The notes under the pieces were generated by a model, which saw only the letters and a program-made list of their open reading frames with translations, made no database searches and was not told the DNA's origin. From Pogonophryne albipinna (Eukaryota; Chordata; Actinopteri; Perciformes; Artedidraconidae), in the NCBI GenBank assembly GCA_028583405.1, contig CM053247.1, forward strand, positions 14,774,065 through 14,838,064: DNA of 64,000 bases, read 5' to 3'. The position numbers were made by a program, and so were the translations under genes. Below are positions 10,421 through 21,296 of this stretch, piece after piece (the stretch's first letter is position 1; each line of letters begins with the position of its first letter).

Positions 10421-13400
10421 AAAAATTATTCATTTATTTTTAACTAGATTCAGACTTCTTTTACATATTTTTGGGGGCTCATGATAACAAGTGTAATATA
10501 TCATACTGACTTCAAAGTTGTTATTGTAAACACATGAAACTGAGCACTATTCTTTCTCACACAATAATAATCCAGACGCTTGAAGCATAATGTGTTTTTC
10601 TTAAAAGTCAAGATATTTTTTACGAGGAAATCTCTGTGCTTTGCTGAAAACACAACAGCCGGTTCCTCTTTTAACAATCAAAATAACAAAAGTGGAGAAT
10701 AGACCTTTCTCACTTCCAGTAACTTTCAACACTTACACATCAGTAATGAAGACTCAAAAGTGTGCGTTTAAAGCCTCTACAAGTGTGAGGAGTTTCACGC
10801 CAGAGCATTAGATCACAAGCTTTGGGCTTCTCTCCTCTGTGGTCTGGTTCCTCATTCAGAGCCGTCCTATGGGTGTGTCTGCCAGCATGTACAGAACGTG
10901 TGTGTGCGTGTGCGTGCGTGTGTTCTTTACAAGTCTATAGATTATATATTTGAGGTTTGTGTTGTGTGAGGATGGAAAGAGAAGGCGTTATTTCGGAGGA
11001 CATATCAGTCCCCTGCCTTCAGATGTGGACTTTTTATCTTGTGAATTTTATGGTTTTTTTCATGTATTGTGTTTTTATCAGCTTTTTATGATATGAAGTG
11101 CTTGTGCCAGCGGTGGCAGGATTTATCCGATTGAGTTCGCAACCCTGAAAACCGTTTTTGTTGGGTTTCTTTCTTGCGATAAGCTCCTTTGTACTTCGCT
11201 TGTCCACCATTGGCTGCCTTCACGTTTGTCTCGCTCCTATTGGTCAGACCAAGATATAAAAGAGACCGGGCAGTCGGTTTGGTGAATAGTCCTCAGGTTT
11301 CTATTTATTTATTTATTTTAAGTGGATATTTGTATTGTGTTTTTTTTTCTCCTATTTTACAGCTCATGCATTCGTGCAAGTACTGTCTGTCGTTGTTTAA
11401 AGGGAAACTGATCCGTGTAAAACACACTGTTTTTAAAGGGATAGTACACCCAATTTGCATCCTGCATGCGTTTTGTTTTTTTGTAACGACCAACATGGTG
11501 TGATTTATTATTATTTTCCTGCTTTTTTTCCTCTACAACCTTTGATTGAAGTTGTCTTTAACATTATTTCCGTTGTTTTATGGTGTCCACCGTTGTCTTC
11601 CACTTAGGTCATTACCATCTCTCTTTAAATCTCATATAATACAGCATTGTATTTTGTCCCATCATCGCTCCTTATTTAGGGGATGAAGCTTTTATCAAAG
11701 GAAGGATGTTTTTTTTATCAAGGTCAACCGATTAGTAGTTATAAAATCGTGTCTCACAAAGTAACAGTGTTAAGTTGACCCTGTACTAAAAGTAAAAGGT
11801 CAAAGGTTACCCGCAGGTGTTCAATGCGTGGTCGTGCTGACCAGACTCCCCCACCCCCTTCCAAAAAAGGAGATAGCAGCATGTACAGTACACAGGTGTT
11901 GTTCTTTTTTTCTTCATAGTGTGTTTACTACCCTTGATGATCACCATAATAGTTTCACAAATGAGGTAGCAGACGGTAATAAACAACTGCAGCTAGCTAG
12001 CTAGCTAGTTAGCATCGTAGCTGGCATTTTTTTTGCATGACTGTCAACAGGACACTTGCTGTTTTGCTTTATATTTGGTTTCTCATTTTCTCCTGAATGC
12101 TGGTATACTCAACCTTTCTCTGTCTATTTTCTCAGCTTTTTAAGTGCATATAACTATTTTTGTCTCAAAATGATATTGTGAAGTTGATCAGGATGTTAAT
12201 GATTGTGGCACCATGAGGATGTTGACCGTGAAGATGAGGATGTTATGAAAATGAGTTTGCATGCTTTCCTATGGGGCTCTGTGTTGTCAGTGCAGAAGGG
12301 CTGCCTTTGACGTATCTGAGAAACACAACGGGGTTTATCTCTGTAGAACAAGGAGAAGCTCACAATGTAATGATTGATCAGGGCTGCACAATTATGTCCT
12401 AAACACCCGTTCTGATTACATCATGATGTTGATACATGACAATTTCCCCTTGTATCGCATTGTATCAAAAGACTTTTCATCACAGACATGTTTTACATTT
12501 TTAACTAAATAAATGTAAAAACTTTGATATATCATGATGTTGTATGAATGATTAAAGCTAATATGAAAAAAAGCCATACACACATATTCACTACTCTCTG
12601 CTGCCTTCCTGTCAGCTGTTTGTTTCACGTGAAGCGTTACTGAGATAAACTGGAGCCTCCGTTTCTCTCTGAACCTCGGCCATCTTCTTTCTCCAGACAG
12701 TGAACAAGTGGCACTGACAACACGGAGCCGGCTCCTCTTCCTCGGGGCTCTTTCCCTCTTTCTCCCATTCCCTCTGTTTCCATCCTAACTCGATCATTTC
12801 TCTGCAGTTGGCCCTTTCTGATTTCCCATTGTCTCTTTTTGCCACTTTCTTCTGTACAATAATATGAACCCTCTAGTTCCCTGACTCTTCTGATTATTGC
12901 TCTGTTCTCTTACACGTGTTTCTATAACTTCAAGACAATGTGAGATGAATGTATGGACTCAACCGAGCGAGAGAAAGGGGAACTCTGAAACGGAGACTCT
13001 TTCCCTTCTGTCCCCGTTGAGAGGCTCTTTCCCTTCCTCCTCCTCCCTCCTCTCTTTTTCTCTCTCTTCCCTCATGCAGGTTTCTTTTCGGTGGAAGAGT
13101 CTTGGACATTGCCTGCCCCGCCTCCATAGTCACTGGCACTGACACTGTACAACTCGCCCAAATTCCATTATTAACAACAATTCAATGGAGAACAACAAGA
13201 CCCTGCAGTGTGTCCCTTTATAAGTGTTTAGTTCAAGAGTCAAACTCCCTGTTGGAGGTAAAGGGGCCAAGAGCCACTTGGGGAATCAAAAGTTTTTCTT
13301 TGGAGATGTCTGGTAATCTTGTCAGGTTCCGGTCAATTCCCAAGAAAACGAAAACTAGGCCAAGAGCATGTTGGGAAATCAAATTAAAGCCCATGCCATT

Positions 13401-14430
13401 TAGCTCCCACACAGATGGCTCCTCAGATGCGTTATAAAGGGGTCCCCAATAAATGCAGATTGATTTAATTTCACTGGTAATGCATTCAAAAGCACTCACT
13501 GTAATCTGATTAGACATTTCCCATGCGTTTTCTCTAATGTGACAGAACAAGTTCAAACATGTCTAGAGAACCGTTTTCCAGGGTTCTTATTACATGGGAA
13601 ATGTTGGATTCCCTCATCAAAGATATTCAATAAATGTCTACACTTTTCCACCATTTTAGAAGCTGCTGTTTTACAGTTTCTGAGTGGATAAGCATATGGA
13701 AGAAGTTGACTTCCAATGCCTTTACGAAACAAAAAGATTTGCTCCAAAATAACACATCATCTGAACACAGAGATGTTAGAAAAAGGAAAAACAATGCACA
13801 ATGTTTAACTTTGAAAACTTTGGATAGTGTATTCCTCTAATCCAATTCAATTGTCAGACAGGAAGGTTAATAACCAGCGCATAACAAATATATATCTAGG
13901 TTGTTTCCACATCATATTTACATTCAAGTTAATTTCAGCTGCTTTAATCAGCTTTCATCCATAAAACACACCTCCGAAGTCTGATATCTTTGTAACCAGC
14001 ATGCTTGAGAATTAGCCAATTGACATTTTTATTCAACATGTTGCTATGAGCCCCCCCTCCGGTTCCCACCCAACGAGAGACCACCAGTGTACACACAGAG
14101 ACTTGGGTCTGATAAAGAGGCTCTTAAACCCTGAGGAAGTTTGTGTTTTGTCTTTTATGAGAAAAATACTTACGTCTGAATACAACCTTGAGCACAACCC
14201 CCTCCCCCCTCTCTCTGGTCCCCCTCTCTCATTACTGGACCATTCTTCCCCCCGGCTCACTTTCTCCAGGGTCCTTCTCTTGTTTTTCTCCCTCTCCCTT
14301 TCAGGAGTTTGGGCTGAGTCCTTTTCCAGTGGGGAAGTCCGGGCCTTCTCTCTCACAACGCTGAGCGACTCCAAACGTCTTGTGGGAGGCTTCATTAGAA
14401 TTCATTTGTTTGAAAAGGTTCATTTCTCCT
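10421..14430. other. Non-coding region downstream of camk2b
   Basis: No exon recognised. It contains a GCTA-type repeat at 11993-12010. Near 11430-11460 it carries the fragment aaagggatagtacaccca, which resembles a very common teleost short repeat. A promoter-like cluster sits at 11209-11262 (separate entry). Pyrimidine-rich stretches lie around 12990-13080 and 14195-14310. Confidence 0.5.
11209..11262 (+). promoter_or_regulatory. Promoter-like cluster: two inverted CCAAT boxes plus TATA
   Basis: ATTGG occurs at 11209-11213 and 11239-11243, 30 bp apart, and TATAAAAG follows at 11255-11262. The spacing suits a compact RNA polymerase II promoter reading to the right. No recognisable protein follows, and the longest frame downstream is not a known family. 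It may be a decayed transposon or retrogene promoter, or chance. Confidence 0.25.
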
Positions 14431-14434
14431 CCCT

Positions 14435-15048
14435 TAATAATAATAATAATAATAATTCATTTATTTTATATAGGTGCCTTTCAAGGCTCTCAAGGTCGCC
14501 GTACAAACACATAAAAAACAAGATACACAATACATAACACCAGCATAAGAGTCATAAACAAGACAATGCAGTATATAAATCAATCAAATAACCAAATAAA
14601 TAAAAACAGAGGATGTGTGATGGATAATGATCAGGGTGGATATGCGAGTGTGAAGAGATATGTTTTGAGGCGTGATTTGAAAATGGGGAGAGAGTCAGTG
14701 TTGCGGATGTCAGGTGGGAGGGAGTTCCAGAGGCGGGGTGCAGAGCGGCTGAAGGCTCTAGACCCCATGGTGGTTAAACGGAAGGGGGGTGCAGTGAGGC
14801 TGAGGGAAGCAGAAGATCTGAGTGTGCGGATGGGTGTGTTGATGTGCAGGAGGTCGGAGAGGTACAGAGGAGTGAGTTTATGGATGGCCTTAAAGGCGAG
14901 GAGCAGAATCTTAAAAACGATACGGGATTTGACGGGGAGCCAGTGAAGTTGCTGAAGAACAGGAGTGATGTGGTTAATGGAGGGGGTTCTGGTGATGATG
15001 CGGGCGGTCCTTCTGTCTTGTTTTCAGGTTGGGGGATTATAGCATAAA
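14435..15048 (+). mobile_element. Unclassified dispersed teleost repeat
   Basis: It begins with (AAT)n at 14435-14457 and ataggtgcctttcaaggctc. It continues through a G-rich body with an open frame (REFQRRGAERLKAL-type residues) to ggttctggtgatgatgcggg. I recognise the text as a type often repeated in fish genomes but cannot name the family. No inverted ends or target duplication were found, so the borders are approximate. Confidence 0.5.
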
Positions 15049-15504
15049 AACATTCTTGACTTCACCTTGATTAACTGCATTGTTTGCGTGTTGCTACTGT
15101 GTGACAAATCTAATATTCACAAAAGGACATTCTTTTTTGATTTATGAATGTACCATTAAAATACTTTTGTTCATAAAAGATTCCAACTGATTTGTGTTTC
15201 CAGGTCTGTCTGGTGAGTTAGCCAGAACAGGATACAGTATATTATGGGCTTCATGAAAACATTGGGAATTCAGTGTATTTCCAAACAGAAGCACTTATTT
15301 CCAATGATGTAATTCAACTCATATTTTGAACATATTATCTACAGCCCAGGACTGTCATCACACATTCCACAACAGCTAATCAGATTACTAGAGAATTCAA
15401 TGAGAACAGCAGACAGTTAGATGACCAGACAGACACTTGATCCAGATGTTGCAATAAGCAAGTTTCCAGTGAAACACTTACCAGAAGGAGACTATTCCCT
15501 GTGT

Positions 15505-15536
<32 letters not shown>

Positions 15537-15908
15537 CGGTTGTTGATGTTTGAGCAGGGTAAAAGGGGGGTCAGTGTGGAAAGACTGATGCCGGTCTGTA
15601 AAGAGGCGGACAGACGAGACTAAAAAGGAAATGAAGATACAAAGAAGCCTTACCAGAATTGAGTCAGACCAACTTCAAAGTATCAAAGAATGACTCATTG
15701 TAAGAGGCCAGGTGTGGTGACCTGTTTCATAGAATGCAAAACATTTGAGAAGTAACACAGTGTTTTAATTTAAAATACATTTTGCAGTGTATCGAAGCCT
15801 TGAATCCATTTCAATCCAGTAACAAACAGCTCTAACAATAAATAATATTCCTCAGTAACAAATAGTCAGTGGTTGTGTGTGTGTGTATGTGTGTGTGTGT
15901 TAAAGCAT
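15049..15908. other. Non-coding DNA downstream of dnah2, with GT microsatellites
   Basis: (GT)n at about 15501-15536 and a GT-rich run at 15875-15900. The part next to 15908 is presumably the 3'UTR of the dnah2-like gene read on the - strand. No clear poly(A) signal was assigned. Confidence 0.5.
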
Positions 15909-16063
15909 TTAGTTGTCCAGGCTCAAGAGTAGAGCAGTCCCTCTCTTGATCCAATGGTCTGGGGTCACAGCTCCAGATTTGAGTTCTATACCGACCACAA
16001 AAGAAGGCCGGCCTGATCCCCCCGAACGCACCGGGAAGTAGTAACACGGACACAGGTACACAC
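15909..16063 (-). CDS. dnah2: Axonemal dynein heavy chain 2-like, last coding exon
   Basis: Read on the - strand, acceptor ttgtgtgtgcag precedes GTGTGTACCTG. The exon encodes VYLCPCYYFPVRSGG, then GRPSFVVGIELKSGAVTPDH and WIKRGTALLLSLDN, ending in TAA at 15911-15909. This is the extreme C-terminus of an axonemal dynein heavy chain, the large AAA+ ATPase motor of cilia and flagella. The CPCYYxP and TPDHWIKRGTALLxSLD forms fit DNAH2 better than DNAH1, 3, 5, 6, 7, 9 or 11 as I remember them. The phase joins exactly to the exon at 16349-16199 (codon G|GT). It converges tail-to-tail with camk2b. Confidence 0.8.
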
Positions 16064-16198
16064 CTGCACACACAAGAGAAACAGACAGAGTTGAGACCAC
16101 AGTGCATGACATCACGGACTATATACAAACAGATGGAGAAAATCAGAACTGATGATGAATAGTGCAGAAATCCCCCCCAAAAGTCCCAAACTATTCAC

Positions 16199-16349
16199 CC
16201 TTGGCCGCCTTCTTGCGGTTCTCCACAGGCTTGAAGTGGATGGTTGGGATGGGGCAGACCATCTGCATGGGCTCAGCCTCCACCAGACAGGAGTTCCTCT
16301 TGTCCCAACCAGCCCCCTCCAAGAACAAACCTCGGACAAATACTCCATC
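16199..16349 (-). CDS. dnah2: Axonemal dynein heavy chain 2-like, penultimate exon
   Basis: Exon of 151 bp on the - strand, acceptor cccctacag and donor AAGG|gtgaat. It encodes DGVFVRGLFLEGAGWDKRNS, CLVEAEPMQMVCPIPTIHF and KPVENRKKAAKG, in the dynein C-terminal domain. GLFLEGAGWD and the CP(I/M)PTIHFKP segment are typical of axonemal dynein heavy chains. The exon is intact and splices in frame to the last exon. The many preceding dynein exons would lie to the right on this strand, but 16.4-25 kb holds only transposons, tandem repeats and then neurexin. The gene is therefore represented by its last two exons only. Confidence 0.8.
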
Positions 16350-16510
16350 CTGTAGGGGGAGGCAGGGAGTGAGTAGGGAAACAAGGGAGAAAAGGGAGGG
16401 GGGAATCATGAAGTATTAGGTGAGATATTAACACTTGGTTGGAGGTCACATTTCGTAAACAATGTTTATGTCACACAGCCATGCCAATTAGTTAATGTAA
16501 AGTGGGAGGG

Positions 16511-16711
16511 GTGAAAAAAAAAGGAAAGATAAAGGCTGCAGGGGAGAGGAAGGAAAGAGGAGAGAGGGAAGAGCAGGGAGGAAAGGGAAGAGAAAAAAAA
16601 CGAGATTGGTGAAAAAAAAAGGAAAGATAAAGGCTGCAGGGGAGAGGAAGGAAAGAGGAGAGAGGGAAGAGCAGGGAGGAAAGGGAAGAGAAAAAAAAAC
16701 GAGATTGGTGA
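16511..16711. repeat. Two-copy tandem repeat, about 98-bp unit, purine-rich
   Basis: The unit gtgaaaaaaaaaggaaag ... aaaacgagattg starts at 16511 and again at 16609, with a third partial start at 16708. The copies are almost identical. A long antisense frame across it is a product of the purine/pyrimidine bias. Confidence 0.9.
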
Positions 16712-16867
16712 AAAAAACAGAGTGGGAAGCAATAGGTCATGAGGGAGCGAGTGAAGTAAGAGAACTGCCAAAGAGAAAGATGGAGGGAAGGAGGGGAAGA
16801 GAGACAGGACACAAGAAGAAGGAGGGGAAGAGAAGAACAAACAAGGAAAGATAAGCTCTGACATAAG

Positions 16868-16977
16868 TAGGGTTGGGTATCGTTTGAATTTCCACGATTC
16901 TGATTCCGATTCCGATTCTACTTTTCGATTCCGGTTCTTAACGGTTCTCAATTCCGATTCTTTGAGGGGCAGGGTAA
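16868..16977. mobile_element. End fragment of a TGGGTATCG-type transposon
   Basis: The text gggttgggtatcgtttgaat, followed by degenerate GATTC repeats, resembles a terminal sequence seen widely in fish DNA transposons. The opposite end was not found in the window. It directly precedes the end of another element at about 16983. Confidence 0.4.
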
Positions 16978-18089
16978 AAAAGATGCACGATATTGGTTTT
17001 TTGAAACCGATACCGATAACTTCCTGCTTCTCAAGACCGATACCGATAACCGATAATAATATAATATATATATTAAATGTGCCTGTAGTTTTTGCACACC
17101 TGGTGGTAAAAAAAAGACTAGTAGTGAGCAAATGACATAAGCATTACTACTATGAACAAAACAAAGCCAAGAACAGTTTTGACTCTTCAAAGTGACCATA
17201 TTTATTTTCCCAAATAAAGTTCTTGCCTTTTTCAAAAGCCTCGTCGATAGGTAAAAGCAGTGGCGTGCACAGACATTTATAGGGGCAGGTGCTCAAGAGA
17301 AAAAAAAAGGGCACCTTCTGAGTCGTCGTGGCGGTCGCGCCGAAATTGTGCGCAAAAATGTGCCGGATAATGGCGGATTTTGTTAGTTTCTTTTCGGTTT
17401 GTGGTTACTTTATTTCGGTTTTAGGGTTATGTTATTTAATTCTTATTTTTGCCTGATTTTACTGATTTATTATCAAAAAATTAATTATTTTAACATTTAT
17501 TTTTATTATTCTAAATGACTTAGGGGGGTCCAATCTGAAGCTAGGGGGGGACGAAACCCCCCCCCCCCCCCGGGATTGATGCCCCTGGTGGAACCGCCGG
17601 CTGCCTTAGTAGTGTGAGATTTATTAAAGGCACATCTTGTATGTCGTAATTGCATATATATTTATTTCAATAACCATATGCTGTCTGATGCAGATGCCTA
17701 TCTAAAACAAATCAAATAGTAGGCTTACTAACTTCTACACGCTAAAGCAACTGTAGTCAGGGATGCAAACTCATCAGGTATGAAAAAGGTGACAAGGATC
17801 CGAGCCCCCCGACCCCACGGAATATCGGCTTTAAAATTAGGAATAACAGAGGATTTTAGCAGTCAGAACAACTAAAGCAGCAGGTAATAATAACAGAAAC
17901 GCCAAAGAGTTACATCTAATAGAAATATATAAAAGCATTTATTTTAATTGTGTAGCAGTCAGTTTATAATTTTGGCAGCACTGTTGAGCATTATGAAAAT
18001 GTATCTTCATGCCTCTTAGTATTTTTATAATACTTTTCTACTTTCACTTTAGGAACATTTTGATTGCAGGACTTTTACTGTAACAGAGT

Positions 18090-18375
18090 ATTCCTACACT
18101 CTGGTACTTCTACTTTTACTCAAGGACAAGATCTGAGTACTTCCACTTTTACTCAAGTACAAGATCTGAGTACTTCTACTTTTACTCAAGTACAAGATCT
18201 GAGTACTTTTACTTTTACTCAAGTACAAGATCTGAGTACTTCTACTTTCACTCAAGTACAAGATCTGAGTACTTCTACTTTTACTCAAGTACAAGATCTG
18301 AGTACTTCTACTTTTATTAAGTACAAGATCTGAGTACTTCTACTAAAGTACAATATCTGAGTACTTCTACTCTAG
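18090..18375. repeat. 33-bp minisatellite
   Basis: Around seven to eight copies of a unit like agatctgagtacttctac followed by ttttactcaagtaca. The unit is 33 bp, so it stays open in several frames and yields an 11-residue repeat (TFTQVQDLSTS on +, STQILYLSKSR on -). These are artefactual proteins. The repeat decays at its right end. Confidence 0.92.
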
Positions 18376-18459
18376 TATAATCTCTGTAATTATACCACCT
18401 CTGTTTATAGCCTATGAAAAAAAACGAAGGCTAAAGCTAACGTTAGCAGATAGTGACAA

Positions 18460-18488
18460 TGCTAGCTAGCTAGCTAGCTAGCTAGCTC
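18460..18488. repeat. (GCTA)n microsatellite
   Basis: About seven perfect GCTA units, next to the Harbinger-like element that follows. Confidence 0.9.
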
Positions 18489-18560
18489 AACGATTCCTTA
18501 AATGATATTGCGACAGAAAAACTTTTCAGTTCACATCACGCTCTTCCGCTCTGCTCTGAC

Positions 18561-19254
18561 GGCCCCTACACACGGCGGCGTGCGTTGCCGCTTCAACGCT
18601 TCTACCCATTCACTTTGAATGGGGTGACGTCACGATTCGCCGAACTGCATTGTGGGAGCAAAGCGTAGCTTTTCTCGCGGTGCTCGCTGCAAAAGTAGAG
18701 CAATGTTCTAATTTTGACGCCTCGACAGGAGGCGTCAGCCAATCAAATCCCGTTTATGCAAATCTGCCAGTACAAGCGCTAGCCAATCAAACCGAGTGTA
18801 TGCTGGGAGAGCCAGACCGCAGTTCATTTCCTCATATGCCAAAAAATGGAGGAGAAAATAATCGTAGCGGTAGTGAATCACCCGGTGCTGTATGATCAGT
18901 CCCTGTTCACCTACCGGGATACAAACCGGAGGAGCCAGGCATGGAGGGAGGTGGCAGAGACAGTGGGTGAAACTGGTAGGTTTTCGCCTGTTTGGGGAGT
19001 TTATATCCAGTGTACTTCGTTTGAATGGTGAGCTAGCAGGCATAGACAGTATTTAGCCAGCATGGAATGTTGCGTAAAATAGCACCATAGACATTAATGT
19101 CATAAATGTTCATCATATAAAGTGTGACATGTAAAACCTTTTATGCAATTGACAGGAGAGATTCATGTGATTGGTTGTTGGTCGCGTTGCTCGCGTAAAC
19201 TCCCCAAGCTCAAGACACGCCCACCGCCAACGCACGCCACCGTGTGTAGGGGCC
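18561..19254 (+). mobile_element. Harbinger-like element 1 with MADF exon
   Basis: The ends are perfect 15-bp inverted repeats: GGCCCCTACACACGG left, CCGTGTGTAGGGGCC right. The next bases (gcgtgcgttg / caacgcacgc) extend the symmetry. It carries a MADF-type coding exon at 18846-18975. GGCCC...CACAC termini and an associated MADF/Myb-like protein are typical of PIF/Harbinger transposons. No nuclease gene is present. A clear 3-bp duplication could not be defined because it abuts element 2. Confidence 0.75.
18846..18975 (+). pseudogene. MADF-domain exon remnant of a Harbinger transposon
   Basis: It opens with ATG and reads MEEKIIVAVVNHPVLYDQSL, then YRDTNRRSQAWREVAETVGE, up to a donor ACTG|gtaggt. 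This is the first half of a MADF DNA-binding domain (I/V at the start, HPVLYD, AW..VA). Such proteins accompany the transposase in PIF/Harbinger elements and direct it to the element ends. Only this exon is visible. The frame is intact, unlike the sister copy at 19535-19664. Confidence 0.65.
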
Positions 19255-19259
19255 GTGAC

Positions 19260-19850
19260 GGCCCGTCCACACAGTGGCGTGCGTTGAAGCTTCCAACGCT
19301 TCTGCCCATTCACTTTGAATGGGGTGACGTCACTTTTAGCCGAACTGCATTTTGGGAAGCGACGTGGAGCGTTGCTGGCTTCAAAAGTTGAGCAATGTTC
19401 AACTTTTGGCACCTCGACGGATGCGTCAGCCAATGAAATCCCGTTTATGCAAATCTGCCAGTACAAGCGCTAGCCAATCAAACCGCGTGTATGCTGGGAG
19501 AGACTACGCAGGTCATTTCCTCATATTCAAAAAAATTGAGGGAAAATTCATTATAGCGGTAGTGAATCACCCGGTGCTGAATGATCAGTCTCTGTTCATC
19601 TACCGGGATACAAACCGGAGGAGCGAGGCTTGGAGGGAGGAGGCAGAGACAGTGGGGGAAACTGGTAGGTTTTCGCCTGTTTGGGGATTTTATATCCAGT
19701 TTACTTTGTTTTAACATTGCTATTGCTTTGTATGTCGGGGGCGGGAGATTCATGTGATTGGTTGTTGGTCGCGTTGCTCGCAAAAAATCCCCAAGCTTCA
19801 GACACGCCCACCGCCAAGCGTCAACGCACGCTGCTGTGTGGACGCTCGGT
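19260..19850 (+). mobile_element. Harbinger-like element 2 with decayed MADF exon
   Basis: It starts GGCCCGTCCACACAG within about 6 bp of the end of element 1. The right end CTGTGTGGACGCTCGG is a damaged complement. The body is clearly related to element 1, for example cccattcactttgaatgggg then tgacgtcac at the same relative place in both. The left terminal sequence has diverged from element 1 (GGCCCGTCC versus GGCCCCTAC). Confidence 0.7.
19535..19664 (+). pseudogene. Decayed MADF exon, start codon lost
   Basis: It parallels the exon at 18846-18975, but the ATG has become ATT. The frame reads IEGKFIIAVVNHPVLNDQSL and RDTNRRSEAWREEAETVGE, ending at the same donor ACTG|gtaggt. The conserved D of HPVLYD is retained although Y is now N. 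Confidence 0.6.
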
Positions 19851-20099
19851 GAATGGCCTGTTCTAACAGCTGTTTACCAGCGGCTCAGTTAACGAACACA
19901 CCGTAGATAATGTAGCTGACCCTCATCCCGGAGCAGCAGAGTTCAGCCGACCCGACAGGCAGGAAGACTCGAGCACACAGCTCGCGCTTCATATATTAAA
20001 AAATAACACCATGCGCGTCATGATGGCACATAACAGCTTGCGACCGCAGATTATTTCGGCGATTAGATAAAATGTAAATTATATTTGACGCAACTTTAG

Positions 20100-20225
20100 T
20101 TACATTTCCATGACTTTTCCAAAACTTTGGGAAAAATATTGTTTTCCATAACTTTTCCAGGGCCTGGAATTTGCATTTTGAATTTCCATGACTTTTCCAG
20201 GTTTTCAATGACCGTACGAACCCTG
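20100..20225. repeat. Diverged tandem copies of tttccatgacttttccagg
   Basis: Three imperfect copies of a roughly 20-base motif (ttccatgacttttcca, ttccataacttttccagg, ttccatgacttttccagg), ending at gtacgaaccctg. The text is common at teleost transposon ends, and this is probably a remnant. Confidence 0.5.
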
Positions 20226-20677
20226 TATAGTTTAGTTTGGCATCTGATTTAGGGGATTAAACAATACACTCGTTGTATTTGTTACCTGGTGGTTACTTAC
20301 TTGGTCGTCACTAGGGCACTTTTAATCGTGTTGCTGCGTGCTGCTGCACCACACACCCGCCGTGGCCTGTCTGACTGAGTGACTGACTGTCAGCTCTGCG
20401 CGCTGCGCGTTCACGTTGAGAACAGGGAAGGGAGGGGCTGCAGCCAGGGCATGTACGGGAGTGCCGCGGGGCACGTGTGGGGATGTCTGACAAAATTACA
20501 ACGCGCATTTGGGGCATTGTTGTATATATTAGAAGTTTTTAATCCAGAATTGATCGATGTTACCATGAGCCACATACAGTACACTGTAAAAAAGAAAAAC
20601 TGTAAAAAACGAACTTTCAAAAGGGCACATTGCTGTCCAAAGGGCAAAACGGGCAGGTGCTCAAGCACTACCTAGAG

Positions 20678-21028
20678 CAGGGGTGTCAAACTCAAGGCCC
20701 GGGGGCCAAATCCGGCCCGTGACCTCATTTTATGTGGCCCGCAAGAGCTTGCAAAGAATATAATATACAATACAATTGTTGTAATTGTTGAATATTTGCT
20801 TTCAATGATTTGCCCTAGACTTCTGCTTTCAGACGTAGTTATTTAGGAAGATATTACCAGAACTGATAATAATCCAATGCAGGGCCAACAATGTAATATA
20901 ATACATTATTTAATATATATTATATATTTACATATGTATATTTATATATAATTAAAATTACAACCGGCCCTTTGAGTGCAACCATAATGCTGATGTGGCC
21001 CGGAATGAAATTGAGTTTGACACCCCTG
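20678..21028. mobile_element. hAT MITE with perfect 8-bp target duplication
   Basis: 351 bp, starting CAGGGGTGTCAAACTCA and ending with TGAGTTTGACACCCCTG, a perfect 17-bp inverted repeat. It is flanked by acctagag at 20670-20677 and 21029-21036. It is the same family as 3310-3691. It inserted close to the right end of the 3.8-kb hAT element and so is younger than it. Confidence 0.95.
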
Positions 21029-21064
21029 ACCTAGAGTCTATGTGTGCACGTCTCTGGGTAAAAG

Positions 21065-21296
21065 CCCCGGTGCCTTTGCAGCAGGCTTTGGATTCGGATT
21101 CGCTGCCGTCTTCGTACGCTTTTAACACACCATCGTAGCGATGGCGATGTTTCAGGTGACTAATCAGGTTGGAAGTATTATAGCTCGTTGCCTTGTTCCC
21201 TCCTCGTGGAACTTCTGCATTGCATTTGTTAATACAAATAGCAAGCGAACTATCTAACTCTGAAACTTTGAAATAGTCCCATACTACCGACGACAT
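21065..21296 (-). pseudogene. BED zinc-finger start of a hAT transposase, truncated
   Basis: From ATG at 21296 the frame reads MSSVVWDYFKVSELDSSLAI, then CINKCNAEVPRGG, SYNTSNLISHLKHRHRYDG and LKAYEDGSESESK. It stops being meaningful at the insertion of the 3.8-kb hAT element. The W-Y/F, C-C and H-H arrangement is a BED finger, the DNA-binding head of ZBED/hAT transposases. The two cysteines have three residues between them rather than the usual two, so the finger may be damaged. The catalytic part is missing. Confidence 0.75.

Larger units (their letters stand above)
17259..21056. mobile_element. 3.8-kb hAT element with exact 8-bp target duplication
   Basis: It starts CAGTGGCGTGCACAGA and ends with the complement of CAGAGACGTGCACACA. 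Both ends are followed inward by the shared segment gggcaggtgctcaag. The flanks are identical: ggtaaaag at 17251-17258 and 21057-21064. No transposase is recognisable. The element contains a poly-C stretch, a 33-bp minisatellite (about 18100-18370), a GCTA run, two Harbinger-like insertions and a hAT MITE. It lies inside the outer hAT remnant. Confidence 0.85.

Noticed and set aside
14566..14946. 126-codon frame (REFQRRGAERLKAL...)
   Set aside because: Lies in a dispersed repeat type seen widely in fish; no known domain and no start or splice context.
16466..17131. 221-codon antisense frame rich in Phe, Leu, Ser and Pro
   Set aside because: Complement of a purine-rich tandem repeat and transposon end; no domain and no exon structure.
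18064..18333. Repeat proteins with 11-residue units on both strands
   Set aside because: Explained by the 33-bp minisatellite.
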